Shown here: positions 1 through 7,124 of the stretch, piece after piece | How positions within the stretch are numbered: position 1 is the first letter of the stretch | How the letters are laid out: each line of letters opens with the position of its first letter | NCBI GenBank assembly: GCA_035541735.1 | Contig: DATKMS010000042.1 | Coordinates: forward strand, 1 to 11,354 | Direction: 5' to 3' | Origin: DATKMS01 sp035541735 | GTDB lineage: Bacteria; Desulfobacterota; Binatia; HRBIN30 | Length of the DNA stretch: 11,354 nucleotides | The notes under the pieces: model-generated | Told to the model about the DNA's origin: nothing | The model's input: only the letters and a program-made list of their open reading frames with translations | Database searches by the model: none | Position numbers and translations under genes: made by a program

Positions 1-209
1 ACGCACTGAACGGATGCAGTGTCGGGTGATCCGGTTGACTTCCACCCAAAAGGGGCGACGAGCGCCGCTCCCCGCCCTCTATCAAGCTGCGACAGCGCCT
101 GGTGAGCGCGTGGCTACGCTTGCGCCGCCCGCCGAGGCTCCCGCAGCTCGATGAGACCGATGCCCTCTGTCCGCTTCACCCAACCCCGCGCTTCACCGAG
201 CGCCGCTTA
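1..209. other. Left-edge stretch with no supportable gene
   Basis: I see no recognisable gene in this stretch. Frame 2 is open from the left edge to a TGA at 152-154 (50 codons), so it could be the tail of a gene starting outside the window. Its translation is rich in Ala, Pro and Arg and resembles no family I know, which is what chance reading of GC-rich DNA gives. A longer frame that runs through here into parD lacks a ribosome binding site at its ATG and reads as low-complexity sequence before the ParD domain begins. Confidence 0.5.
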
Positions 210-239
210 TTGACCCCTTCTACCACTCTCGCATATCCT
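210..239 (+). promoter_or_regulatory. Probable sigma-70-type promoter of parDE
   Basis: TTGACC at 210-215 matches the -35 consensus at 5 of 6 positions. TATCCT at 234-239 matches the -10 consensus at 4 of 6, and the spacer is 18 bp. A transcript would start near 246, just ahead of the AGGAGGA ribosome binding site at 247-253 of parD. ParD-type antitoxins usually repress their own promoter together with the toxin, but I could not pick out a convincing operator palindrome. Confidence 0.45.
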
Positions 240-246
240 GACCCGC

Positions 247-253
247 AGGAGGA
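247..253 (+). promoter_or_regulatory. Strong Shine-Dalgarno sequence that sets the parD start
   Basis: AGGAGGA lies 7 nt before the GTG at 261. This is the best ribosome binding site in the window. It selects the GTG at 261 over the in-frame ATG at 102, because the residues from the GTG onward match a complete ParD protein. Confidence 0.7.
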
Positions 254-260
254 AGAGCGT

Positions 261-530
261 GTGACGAGTCTGAACATCTCCCTGCCCGGTCCCCTGAAGA
301 AGTTCATCGACACCCAGGTGAAACAAGGGAGCTACAGGACACCGAGCGATTATGTCCGCCATCTGGTGCGCGAGGCGCAACTGCGGCAGCGCGGGCACGA
401 GCTCCGTGAGCAGATCGACCAGAACCTCCTCGCAGCGCTTGAAAGCGGCGAGGCCACAGAGATGACCGCCAAGGATTGGGCGGACATACGCCGGCGCGTT
501 TTGGGCCCCAAAAACCGCCGCCAGAGGTGA
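261..530 (+). CDS. parD: ParD-family antitoxin (ribbon-helix-helix)
   Basis: This 89-residue protein is the antitoxin of a type II toxin-antitoxin pair. It would bind and neutralise the ParE toxin encoded next to it and repress their shared promoter. Residues about 3-45 form the ribbon-helix-helix DNA-binding domain: a short beta strand (SLNISLPGPLKKFID) followed by two helices, with the RTPSDYVRHLVRE segment typical of ParD. The C-terminal part, with ESGEATEMTAKDW around 65-77, matches the toxin-wrapping tail of the family. The length is usual for ParD. The GTG start is chosen because of the AGGAGGA site 7 nt upstream and because a longer frame starting at 102 adds only low-complexity sequence. 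The stop codon overlaps the parE start by 4 bp (GTGA), so the two are probably translationally coupled. The family call is firm; the activity is inferred from homology remembered, not searched. Confidence 0.9.
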   Translation: MTSLNISLPGPLKKFIDTQVKQGSYRTPSDYVRHLVREAQLRQRGHELREQIDQNLLAALESGEATEMTAKDWADIRRRVLGPKNRRQR

Positions 531-865
531 AACGTCCGCGGATCATTCGGCGACCCTCGGCCATTGAGGATCTCGTCGCCCAGGGCAACTACTACGTGCA
601 ACAGGGCTCGCCAGAAACGGCGGCGCGGTTCCTGGACGCCGCAGAAAGGGCCTTCCGGCTCCTGGCTCGACATCCAAGGCTTGGCCACTCCTGGCATTCT
701 CCTTCGCGACGTCTCGCTGGCGTCTTGGTCTGGCCCATCAAGAGATTCAGGAAGCACCTCATCTTCTACCGACCGCTTCCGGACGCCGTTGAGATACTCC
801 ACGTCTTTCACGGCAGCCGCGATCTTTCCGCCATTCTTGAAGCGCAGGAAGACGAGGACGGATGA
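527..865 (+). CDS. parE: ParE-family toxin (RelE/ParE superfamily)
   Basis: This 112-residue protein is the toxin partner of ParD. Characterised ParE proteins poison DNA gyrase, whereas RelE relatives cut mRNA on the ribosome; the sequence resembles ParE more. It has the superfamily layout: two N-terminal helices (PSAIEDLVAQGNYYVQQGSPETAARFLDA region, roughly residues 9-45), then beta strands including VLVWPIKRFRKHLIFYRP and EILHVFHGSRDLSAIL at about 65-105. The HGSRDL segment is typical of ParE. The start is the GTG at 527, which overlaps the parD stop by 4 bp; an in-frame ATG at 476 lies inside parD and would add sequence foreign to the family. No truncation or frameshift is visible, so the pair looks intact. 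A short-chain dehydrogenase gene starts 41 bp downstream. Confidence 0.88.
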   Translation: MKRPRIIRRPSAIEDLVAQGNYYVQQGSPETAARFLDAAERAFRLLARHPRLGHSWHSPSRRLAGVLVWPIKRFRKHLIFYRPLPDAVEILHVFHGSRDLSAILEAQEDEDG

Positions 866-906
866 AGGCACTCACGACGTCTGTTGCCTAGCAGCTCAGC
901 GCGAGA

Positions 907-1749
907 ATGACCGGACGAACGTGCATGATCACCGGCGCCACTTCGGGCATCGGCCGCGCCACGGCCCTGGCGCTGGCACGGATAGATGCGGTTCTCGTGC
1001 TGGTGTGCCGCGACCGTGGCCGCGCCGACGAGACGGTCGCGGCGATCCGCACCGCCACCGGCAGTCGCAACACCGAGGTGATGCTCGCCGATCTGTCCTC
1101 CCAGGAAGCGATCCGCCAGTTGGCGCGCGACTACCTCGCCACCGATCGGCCGCTGCACGTGCTGGTCAACAACGCCGGCATCGTCAACTTGCATCGCACG
1201 CTCACCGTCGACGGCATCGAGACGGTCTTCGCCGTGAACCACCTCGCGTACTTCTTGCTCACCAACTTGCTGCTCGACCGCCTCAAGGCGAGCGCGCCGG
1301 CCCGCATCGTCAACGTTGCATCTGATGCGCATCGCTTCGCTGCGCTGAACTTCGACGACTTGGGTGGTGAGCGCAGCTATCGCACCATGCGCATCTACGG
1401 CCAGTCGAAGCTGGCGAACATCCTGTTCACTTACGAGCTGGCGCGGCGTCTCCACGGCACGGCGGTGACCGCGAATTGCCTGCACCCAGGGGCCGTCGCC
1501 ACCGGTTTGGGAACGAACAACGGGGGCTGGGCCAAGGTGGTGATCGCCATGCTCCGCCCGTTCTTCCGCACCCCCGCGTCGGGCGCCGCGACCTCCATCT
1601 ATTTGGCGTCGGCACCGCACGTCGAAGGTGTCAGCGGCAAGTACTTCAGCAACTGCAAGGAAGCACGGTCGTCGAAGGAGTCATACGACGTCGCCGCCGC
1701 CCGACGCCTGTGGCAAGTCAGCGAACAGATGACTGGACTCACAGCGTAG
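907..1749 (+). CDS. Short-chain dehydrogenase/reductase, retinol-dehydrogenase-like
   Basis: This 280-residue NAD(P)-dependent oxidoreductase has a Rossmann fold. The cofactor-binding TGATSGIG spans residues 9-16. An acidic ADL (61-63) follows, then NNAG at 88-91. The catalytic residues Asn111, Ser139, Tyr164 and Lys168 (YxxxK) are all present, followed by LHPG at 192-195. The C-terminus (KYFSNCKEARSS, then an AARRLW segment) resembles bacterial relatives of vertebrate retinol dehydrogenases 11-14 and the WWOX type. The real substrate cannot be read from sequence; such bacterial enzymes usually act on unknown alcohols or ketones. Cys34-Arg35 after the second strand suggests, weakly, a preference for NADP. 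The ATG at 907 has only a weak upstream purine run, but it sits directly before the first beta strand, so the start is well placed. The gene follows parE by 41 bp with no visible terminator. Confidence 0.9.
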   Translation: MTGRTCMITGATSGIGRATALALARIDAVLVLVCRDRGRADETVAAIRTATGSRNTEVMLADLSSQEAIRQLARDYLATDRPLHVLVNNAGIVNLHRTLTVDGIETVFAVNHLAYFLLTNLLLDRLKASAPARIVNVASDAHRFAALNFDDLGGERSYRTMRIYGQSKLANILFTYELARRLHGTAVTANCLHPGAVATGLGTNNGGWAKVVIAMLRPFFRTPASGAATSIYLASAPHVEGVSGKYFSNCKEARSSKESYDVAAARRLWQVSEQMTGLTA

Positions 1750-1819
1750 ACAGCAAGATTCAACCGCCGATGTACGCCGCGTGGGAAGACCGCCTCCGAT
1801 TCTGCGCCCGCGCGATTTC

Positions 1820-1828
1820 TGCTACTGT
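1820..1828 (+). promoter_or_regulatory. Candidate extended -10 element before yceH
   Basis: TGC followed by TACTGT (hexamer 1823-1828) fits an extended -10 box of TGnTAnnnT form. It ends 7 nt before the ATG at 1836, so transcription would begin at or next to the start codon. No Shine-Dalgarno sequence is present. This would make the mRNA leaderless; the call rests on a short, degenerate motif. Confidence 0.3.
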
Positions 1829-1835
1829 CCGCGGC

Positions 1836-2486
1836 ATGACGCTCGACATCCGACTCGACCCGAATGAGGCCCGCGTGTTCGGCGTGCTGATCGAGAAGGC
1901 ATTGACCACCCCCGAGCAGTACCCGTTGACCGTCAATGCAGCGACCAATGGTGCCAATCAGAAGTCCAACCGCGACCCGGTCCTTGCACTCTCGGAAGAC
2001 GAGGTCGTGGCGGCGTTGGAACGCCTGGAGCAGAAGTACATGGCGCGCAAGGTCTTCCCGATGAACAGCCGCGTGGAAAAGTTCTGTCACAATGGCAAGG
2101 ATGCCCTGAACCTCGACGCGGCCGGGCTCGCGGTGCTCGCCGAGCTGTTGATGCGCGGCCCACAGACGCCCGGCGATTTGCGCGCCCGCGCCGCGCGGAT
2201 GGCGCCCATCGATTCACTCGAGCAACTGGCGGGGATTCTGAATGCCCTCATCGAGCGCGGTTTCGTACAGCGGCTGCCGCCGTTGCCGGGGTCGCGTGCG
2301 GAGCGCTACGTCCAGCTGTTGAGCCCGGACCTGCATCCACTCGAACCGCCCGCCGGTGCGTACGTGGCGAAGGCACGGCCGGTCGAGCCGACTGCTCCCG
2401 GCCTGGCGGAGCGCGTCGCTGCCCTCGAAGCGGAAGTCACGCGCCTGCGCGAGCAGTTGCAGGCGTTGGCTAACAGACTCGCCTAA
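1836..2486 (+). CDS. yceH: YceH family protein (DUF480, UPF0502)
   Basis: This 216-residue protein matches the YceH/DUF480 family in length and layout. The family start motif is clear: LDPNEARVFGVLIEKALTTP at residues about 7-26, then YPLTVNAATNGANQKSNRDPV. This region forms the first of two winged-helix domains. The second (about 98-150) holds LLMRGPQTPGDLRARAARM. The C-terminal 35 residues form a coiled coil (LAERVAALEAEVTRLREQLQAL) that is typical of the family. The molecular function is poorly defined; winged helices suggest nucleic-acid or protein binding. The ATG at 1836 is chosen because the longer open frame upstream overlaps the dehydrogenase gene in another frame and shows no domain. 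The gene has no Shine-Dalgarno site. Its stop overlaps that of the convergent helicase-like gene. Confidence 0.93.
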   Translation: MTLDIRLDPNEARVFGVLIEKALTTPEQYPLTVNAATNGANQKSNRDPVLALSEDEVVAALERLEQKYMARKVFPMNSRVEKFCHNGKDALNLDAAGLAVLAELLMRGPQTPGDLRARAARMAPIDSLEQLAGILNALIERGFVQRLPPLPGSRAERYVQLLSPDLHPLEPPAGAYVAKARPVEPTAPGLAERVAALEAEVTRLREQLQALANRLA

Positions 2487-4591
2487 GCGACGCCGGCCTC
2501 GGTGTTGCGCACTTCGTCCCCGCGCGCGAGCGGTGACGGTGTGCCGACACTGGTCAGCCACAGCTGGTGGACAGCGCGTGTGGCGCCCACATGCAGCAGC
2601 CGGCGTGCGGCTGGGACAGTGGGGAAGTTGGCGGCGCTGACTTCCACCAGGACGACGTAGTCGAACTCCAAACCCTTCACCTGCTCGATTTCGGTTACCT
2701 CGACACCGGGAGCAAAGGTGAAGTCCTGATTCTCGACCCGGCGCAGCCGCGGCACCTCGCCGTTCTGCAACCCGCGGTGGTACAGCGCGCTCAGGTCGCG
2801 TGTTGGCGCCAGCACACAGACCGACGCCAGGCGTTCCACTGCCAAGAGATCCTTGAGGGCATCGGCGAGGAACGCCACACAGGCCCCGTGGTCGGTGAAG
2901 CGGAAGAGCTCCACCGGCGGCCCCGAGCGCGTCGTGAGGGGCGGCGTGTCGTCCTCGCGCAGCTCACCCAGCACGCCGACGGCGAATTCCGCAATCTGCC
3001 GCGAACAACGGTAACTGATCTGCAAGGTGTTCACCTCGGTGCCTTCCAGACCGAGGTCCTTGAAGAATTTGGGCCAGGAGGTGAACCCGGCATCCTTCAT
3101 CACATGCTGCTGGGTGTCACCGGCGAGCGTGATGCTCCGCTGCTCGTCGAGGCAACCGAGGAGCACCTGCACCTCGACCGGCGAGAAGTCCTGCACCTCG
3201 TCAATGGCGATGTGGCGGTAACGCAGGGGACCCTTCGCTCGCCCCGGCAGCGGGCCGATGCGTAACTGCCAGGCGCGCAACAGCAGCGCGTCGTCCTCGG
3301 CATCGAGCTCGGCCGGCTCCTCGGCATCGCCCTGCATCCAGTTGCAGAGCTCGTCGTAGCGATCACGGTTCCAGGCGGCTGCACGCACCAGTTCTTCGGT
3401 GGTGAAAGCATCCGGCGCGACTTGAGCGAAGACTTCCTCGAGCAGGGCGGCCTGACTCAGGACGCTGGCCCAGTCGTCGATGACCTGGTCGACGCTGGGT
3501 TCCGCGTGCACGCGCTGCACCTGCCGTTCGAGAGCAACGAGCAGGCCCGGGTGCAGCTTGAGCCGCTGCACCAGCGCGGGCGTGTCTTCGCGCACCTGGC
3601 GCGGCAGCTTGGGGAACAGCCGGCGGGTGTGCTCGGCAGCCCACTCGTGGAAGCTGCATGCTTGGACGTTGGTGACCCCGAGCGCCGGCAGGACGTGACC
3701 GACATAGTCGCGCAGCGCCGGCGAGAAGACCACGACCAGTGTCTGGGCCGAATCTATGGTTGGATCGTGGTAGGCGAGATATGCGATGCGGTGCAGGGCC
3801 ACGGTCGTCTTCCCGGAGCCGGCGGTGCCGCGAATGACGACGAACCCGGTCGACGGCCGCGTGATCAGTGCAAACTGTTCGGGGTCGATCAGGCCGGCGA
3901 TATCCGGCAGATGCTTGTCGGCACGCCGGCGGCTGCCCTCCAGATTGGTGCCCAGGCGGCGGTGCATCCCCTGCGTCGCCTGGTAGGCGCGCAACGCGGT
4001 TCCCTCTCCGCCGGCCAGACGTGGCGCCTCAACCGGCACGCGCTGCCAGCCCTCGGCGGCGTGCTCGTCGGGGGTGAAGACTCCCTCCGGTGCGTCGATG
4101 CGTTGCAGTTTCTGGTTGCGAATGGTGACCGTGCGGCGCGCCACCACCTCGCCGCTCATGACCCGACCAGCGATCTCCTCCTCGTACGGCTCGCCCTGCT
4201 GGTACCGATAGAAGATGCGTGAGATGGGTGCGTTGCGCCAGTCGACGATGCGGACGCCGCGTTGCAGTCGCGTCGCCTTGCCGAGCAAGATGTCGCGCTC
4301 TACGCCGGCTTCACGCAAGCGCAGATGCGCGAAGTAGGGCGAGCCACGGTCCACCTGCGGCGCCTGGCGCGCCGCCCGTAGCTGCTCCAAGAGCGCCGAC
4401 TGCCGGTTCCACTGCTCCAGGAGTGCCGCATGATCCTCGGTCTTCTCGCCGTCGCGCAGCATCTCGCGCAGGCGGGTGAGATCTTCGAGCAGCGGCGCCT
4501 CAGAGGGTGCAGCGGCGGTCGGAGCCTCATTGAGCAGACTGGTCACCTGCTCCAGCAGCGTCAGCTCGTCAGCGACAATCGGGTGAACCAC
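2483..4591 (-). CDS. HelD/UvrD-like superfamily 1 helicase-type ATPase
   Basis: This 702-residue protein carries the full set of superfamily 1 motifs. A Q-motif-like PEQF lies near 237-240. Walker A GTAGSGKTT is at 255-263, and Walker B/DEVQD at 464-468. Motif III is LTLAGDTQQ-like at about 488-495. A motif IV tyrosine-arginine lies at 527-528, motif V around QVKGLEFD at 637-644, and motif VI near HVGATRA at 667-673. An N-terminal region of about 250 residues precedes the ATPase, with helices likely to form a coiled coil (about 35-75) and then RIVDWRNAPISRIFYR at 114-129. That N-terminus is characteristic of HelD proteins, which use it to reach into RNA polymerase and recycle stalled complexes, rather than of UvrD/Rep/PcrA DNA helicases. 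About 200 residues separate motifs I and II, room for the large 1B insertion of the family. It starts at a GTG without a Shine-Dalgarno site. The kinase gene ends 74 bp upstream on the same strand. The ATPase call is firm; RNA polymerase binding is inferred. Confidence 0.85.
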   Translation of the reverse strand: MVHPIVADELTLLEQVTSLLNEAPTAAAPSEAPLLEDLTRLREMLRDGEKTEDHAALLEQWNRQSALLEQLRAARQAPQVDRGSPYFAHLRLREAGVERDILLGKATRLQRGVRIVDWRNAPISRIFYRYQQGEPYEEEIAGRVMSGEVVARRTVTIRNQKLQRIDAPEGVFTPDEHAAEGWQRVPVEAPRLAGGEGTALRAYQATQGMHRRLGTNLEGSRRRADKHLPDIAGLIDPEQFALITRPSTGFVVIRGTAGSGKTTVALHRIAYLAYHDPTIDSAQTLVVVFSPALRDYVGHVLPALGVTNVQACSFHEWAAEHTRRLFPKLPRQVREDTPALVQRLKLHPGLLVALERQVQRVHAEPSVDQVIDDWASVLSQAALLEEVFAQVAPDAFTTEELVRAAAWNRDRYDELCNWMQGDAEEPAELDAEDDALLLRAWQLRIGPLPGRAKGPLRYRHIAIDEVQDFSPVEVQVLLGCLDEQRSITLAGDTQQHVMKDAGFTSWPKFFKDLGLEGTEVNTLQISYRCSRQIAEFAVGVLGELREDDTPPLTTRSGPPVELFRFTDHGACVAFLADALKDLLAVERLASVCVLAPTRDLSALYHRGLQNGEVPRLRRVENQDFTFAPGVEVTEIEQVKGLEFDYVVLVEVSAANFPTVPAARRLLHVGATRAVHQLWLTSVGTPSPLARGDEVRNTEAGVA

Positions 4592-4601
4592 GGCAAACTC
4601 G

Positions 4602-4609
4602 ATACTATA
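4602..4609 (-). promoter_or_regulatory. Candidate -10 element before the HelD-like gene
   Basis: On the minus strand TATAGT (4609 to 4604) is followed 12 nt later by the GTG start at 4591. An overlapping TAGTAT also fits TANNNT. No good -35 box and no Shine-Dalgarno sequence are visible. Transcription would begin about 6 nt before the start codon, giving an almost leaderless message separate from that of the kinase. Confidence 0.3.
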
Positions 4610-4665
4610 GCGATGCGCGCCGGGTCGGTACAGCGGGGTTGTGGATCACGATGACCAGATGTGAA

Positions 4666-6993
4666 TCAGATCATCAGGACGTTTCGACTCGCCGTATCTT
4701 CTGTGCCCTGCGTCGGCTGGCGCTCCAGCGGCAGGTCGACGCGGAACAACGTGCCTTCACCGACCCGGCTCTCGACGTTGATGTGGCCACCCAGCAGCGC
4801 GATGAAGCGTCGGCTCAGGTGCAGGCCCAGCCCGACGCCGTCGTGTGCCGCAGCGTTACTGCCCTGCGCGAACATATCGAAAATCACGCCGATGTCATCG
4901 GCGGGGATCCCGCAACCGGTATCGCGCACTTCGATCAGCACGTTTTCACGCTGCGGGCCGGGCCGGACCGTCATCGTTACGCTGCCGCGCTCGGTGAACT
5001 TGAGGGCATTGTGAATCAAATTGCGCGCCACGGCGTGCAACTTACCCGCATCCGTCCACAGTGGTGTCTCCGGAGCCTCCGCGTGGAATTCGAGGCGCAC
5101 CTCCGGTTTCAGCCAGCGCGCCGGGATCTGCGCGCGCACCGACTCCACGAACTCCCCGACGCCGATGACCTTGCGTTCAACCGTGGGCGTACCCGCCTCC
5201 AGGCGATTGAGGTCGAGCGTCGCCTGCACGAGTTGCAGGAGGTCGAGGGACCGTGCCCGCGTGCGTTCGAGTGCATCGATCTGCTCGGGCAGCAGCGGGC
5301 CGAGCAGTTCGTCGCGCAGCAAGTCGGTATACCCGAGAATGGCGTTGAGCGGCGTGCGCAGCTCATGCGACATGGTCGCCACGAATTCCGACTTCACGCG
5401 GTTGGCATGGCGCAGTTGTTCGGCCAGCTGGGCGTTGGTCAGGGCAACCACACCGAGCTGGGCCAAACCGGTGAGGACGCGGCGCTCGCGTGCAGAGAAC
5501 GGCCCCGTGCGGTCCCCATGAGCGACCATGATGAAACCCAGTGGGTCGGCTGCGCGCGCTAATGACGCGGTCAAACTGGACCGCACACGCCAGCGGTGCA
5601 ACAACGCCGCCGACATCAAGTCCTGCCCTTCGCGGTCGGGGATCTCTGCCAGACCGTCCTGCCGGAGGGCGCGGAAGAACGCGAAGTCGGTATCGCGGAA
5701 CTCCAGCGAGCCCAGCTCCTTGGGCTCCAGGGCGGTGTGCCGGGCGGCGCTCGCAGCCAAACGCCAGCGCCCGTCGTCGCAGCGGAACACTGCCGCGCGG
5801 TCGCATTCCAAGAGTTCAACGGCGAGGCGCGCCAGGTCGGAAGACACCTGCTGCGGGTCGAGTGTGCTGCCCAGCGCTTCCGCCACTCGCACGAGCGCCT
5901 GGGCCGTCTCGGCGGCTTCGTGCTGCTCCTCATAGAGGCGGGCGTTCTCCAACGCCAGGGCCGCCTGCTCCGCCAGTCCGCGCGCCAATTGCCGCTCGTG
6001 TTCACTGAACGGTGCGCGCGCTTCACGATACATGAACGTGACCGCGCCCAGGAGCTTCTCGCCGCGATGCATCGGGGCGATGAGCAGGCCGTGGTAACCG
6101 AACTGCTGCAGCAGCGCCGCGGGAAAGTAGCTCTGCGTGTCAACGTCCGGCACCTCGATGAGCGGCTCACGCAGCAGTTCCCACGCCCCGGGCAACGTAT
6201 CGAGATCGACGTAGAGATCACGTGCCGCGTCGGCCTCGGCGGCGGGGAGGCCACTGACCGCGACGATCCGCAGTCGATGCGCGTCTTCAATCAGGTTGAT
6301 GGCGCCGATCGGTGCGTCGAACACCGCCGCCGCACGGTCGGCGAGACGGCGCAAGATCTCCGACCGCTGCAGCGTGGCGTTGAGTTCGCGCCCAATCTCG
6401 ATCAGGGTCGTGGCAACGTCAGCCGCAGTGCGCGCTGCGGCACTGGCAGCACGGGCCTGCGCGCGCCCGCGCTCGGTCAAGAACGCGCCGAGCACGCTCA
6501 CGCCGGCTGCGCTGGTGAGCGCGACGATTGACAGCCCGACGTACACGCCGGACTCCGCGCCCGCCACGAGCGAGCCCAGGTAGAGACCGACCGCGCCCAG
6601 CGCGGCAACTGCCTGCCCGAGGCTGCCGAGCGGCACGAACAGCGACACGCCGGCGAGGAGAATGATCAAGCCGCTGGCCAGCATGCGCGACGAGCTGTGC
6701 TCCATCACTGTGTAGCCGGCCATCACGGCGGCTAGGGCCACGACCAAGACGACGCTCAGGACGCGCACTGTGCGGCGCGTCGGCAGATGCGTGCGTGCCC
6801 ACAATGCCACCGCCAGCATGATTACGTTGATGGTGTTCGCCAGTACCCAGGCGCGCCAGCGCTCCGGGTGCTCGCGCAGCTCGACCCAGCCGAACGCCAC
6901 TGCACCCACCAGGAACGCCACGGCGCCGGCCTGCAGGCCGGGCACCATGGCGCGAGTGGTTTCTCGATCTGCACTCACGCGATCGCCCGTCAT
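4666..6993 (-). CDS. Membrane-bound hybrid-free sensor histidine kinase with two GAF domains
   Basis: This 775-residue two-component sensor kinase would autophosphorylate on histidine and pass the phosphate to a response regulator. Its N-terminus has about six transmembrane helices (roughly 18-37, 48-66, 76-95, 104-122, 124-143, 152-171) with short loops, so it probably senses within or at the membrane. A short helical linker leads to two GAF domains (about 208-348 and 378-523), which bind small ligands or sense redox or light in other proteins. The HisKA H-box SHELRTPLN puts the phosphoacceptor at His543. The catalytic domain has the N box (NLIHNALKFT, 658-667), G1 (DTGCGIP, 691-697), F box (FDMFAQG) and G2 (GVGLGLHLS, 719-727), all intact. 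No receiver or HPt domain is attached, and no response regulator lies in the window. I chose the ATG at 6993; an upstream in-frame extension to 7167 is Arg/Gly-rich and overlaps the divergent gene. The next Met, at residue 16, is an alternative. Confidence 0.9.
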   Translation of the reverse strand: MTGDRVSADRETTRAMVPGLQAGAVAFLVGAVAFGWVELREHPERWRAWVLANTINVIMLAVALWARTHLPTRRTVRVLSVVLVVALAAVMAGYTVMEHSSSRMLASGLIILLAGVSLFVPLGSLGQAVAALGAVGLYLGSLVAGAESGVYVGLSIVALTSAAGVSVLGAFLTERGRAQARAASAAARTAADVATTLIEIGRELNATLQRSEILRRLADRAAAVFDAPIGAINLIEDAHRLRIVAVSGLPAAEADAARDLYVDLDTLPGAWELLREPLIEVPDVDTQSYFPAALLQQFGYHGLLIAPMHRGEKLLGAVTFMYREARAPFSEHERQLARGLAEQAALALENARLYEEQHEAAETAQALVRVAEALGSTLDPQQVSSDLARLAVELLECDRAAVFRCDDGRWRLAASAARHTALEPKELGSLEFRDTDFAFFRALRQDGLAEIPDREGQDLMSAALLHRWRVRSSLTASLARAADPLGFIMVAHGDRTGPFSARERRVLTGLAQLGVVALTNAQLAEQLRHANRVKSEFVATMSHELRTPLNAILGYTDLLRDELLGPLLPEQIDALERTRARSLDLLQLVQATLDLNRLEAGTPTVERKVIGVGEFVESVRAQIPARWLKPEVRLEFHAEAPETPLWTDAGKLHAVARNLIHNALKFTERGSVTMTVRPGPQRENVLIEVRDTGCGIPADDIGVIFDMFAQGSNAAAHDGVGLGLHLSRRFIALLGGHINVESRVGEGTLFRVDLPLERQPTQGTEDTASRNVLMI

Positions 6994-7124
6994 TGACGTT
7001 ATGTATTCTAATGTTTGCCCCTTCTCTCTACCCCAGTTGGGGGCGGACCGCCAGCGGTGCTTGCCGCGAATCTCGACGGCTTCGCGGGGTTGACTTTGCC
7101 GCGGCCGCCCGGCTGCATGGCGCT
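6994..7124. promoter_or_regulatory. Divergent intergenic region between kinase and aldo/keto reductase genes
   Basis: This 131-bp gap must hold the promoters of both divergent genes. The end next to the kinase is AT-rich compared with the surroundings. On the minus strand TAGAAT (7010 to 7005) matches the -10 consensus at 5 of 6 positions and ends 11 nt before the kinase ATG. No matching -35 box is seen. On the plus strand TTGACT at 7090-7095 is a possible -35 box for the reductase, but no good -10 follows. Confidence 0.4.

Noticed and set aside
866..889. AGGCA and TGCCT as a possible terminator hairpin after parE
   Set aside because: The stem is 5 bp with a 14-nt loop and no T-run follows, so it is too weak.
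350..1620. Minus-strand open frames opposite parDE and the dehydrogenase (350-871 and 808-1620)
   Set aside because: They overlap well-supported plus-strand genes and read as Arg/Ser-rich or featureless sequence.
2567..5562. Several plus-strand open frames of 230-310 codons (2567-3265, 3422-4222, 4639-5562)
   Set aside because: They lie opposite the HelD-like and kinase genes, whose motifs are intact. Their translations are shadow sequence without domains or ribosome binding sites.
6993..7124. The reductase frame extended upstream to the TTG at 6993
   Set aside because: It would overlap the kinase start, has no ribosome site, and the added 44 residues show no family sequence.
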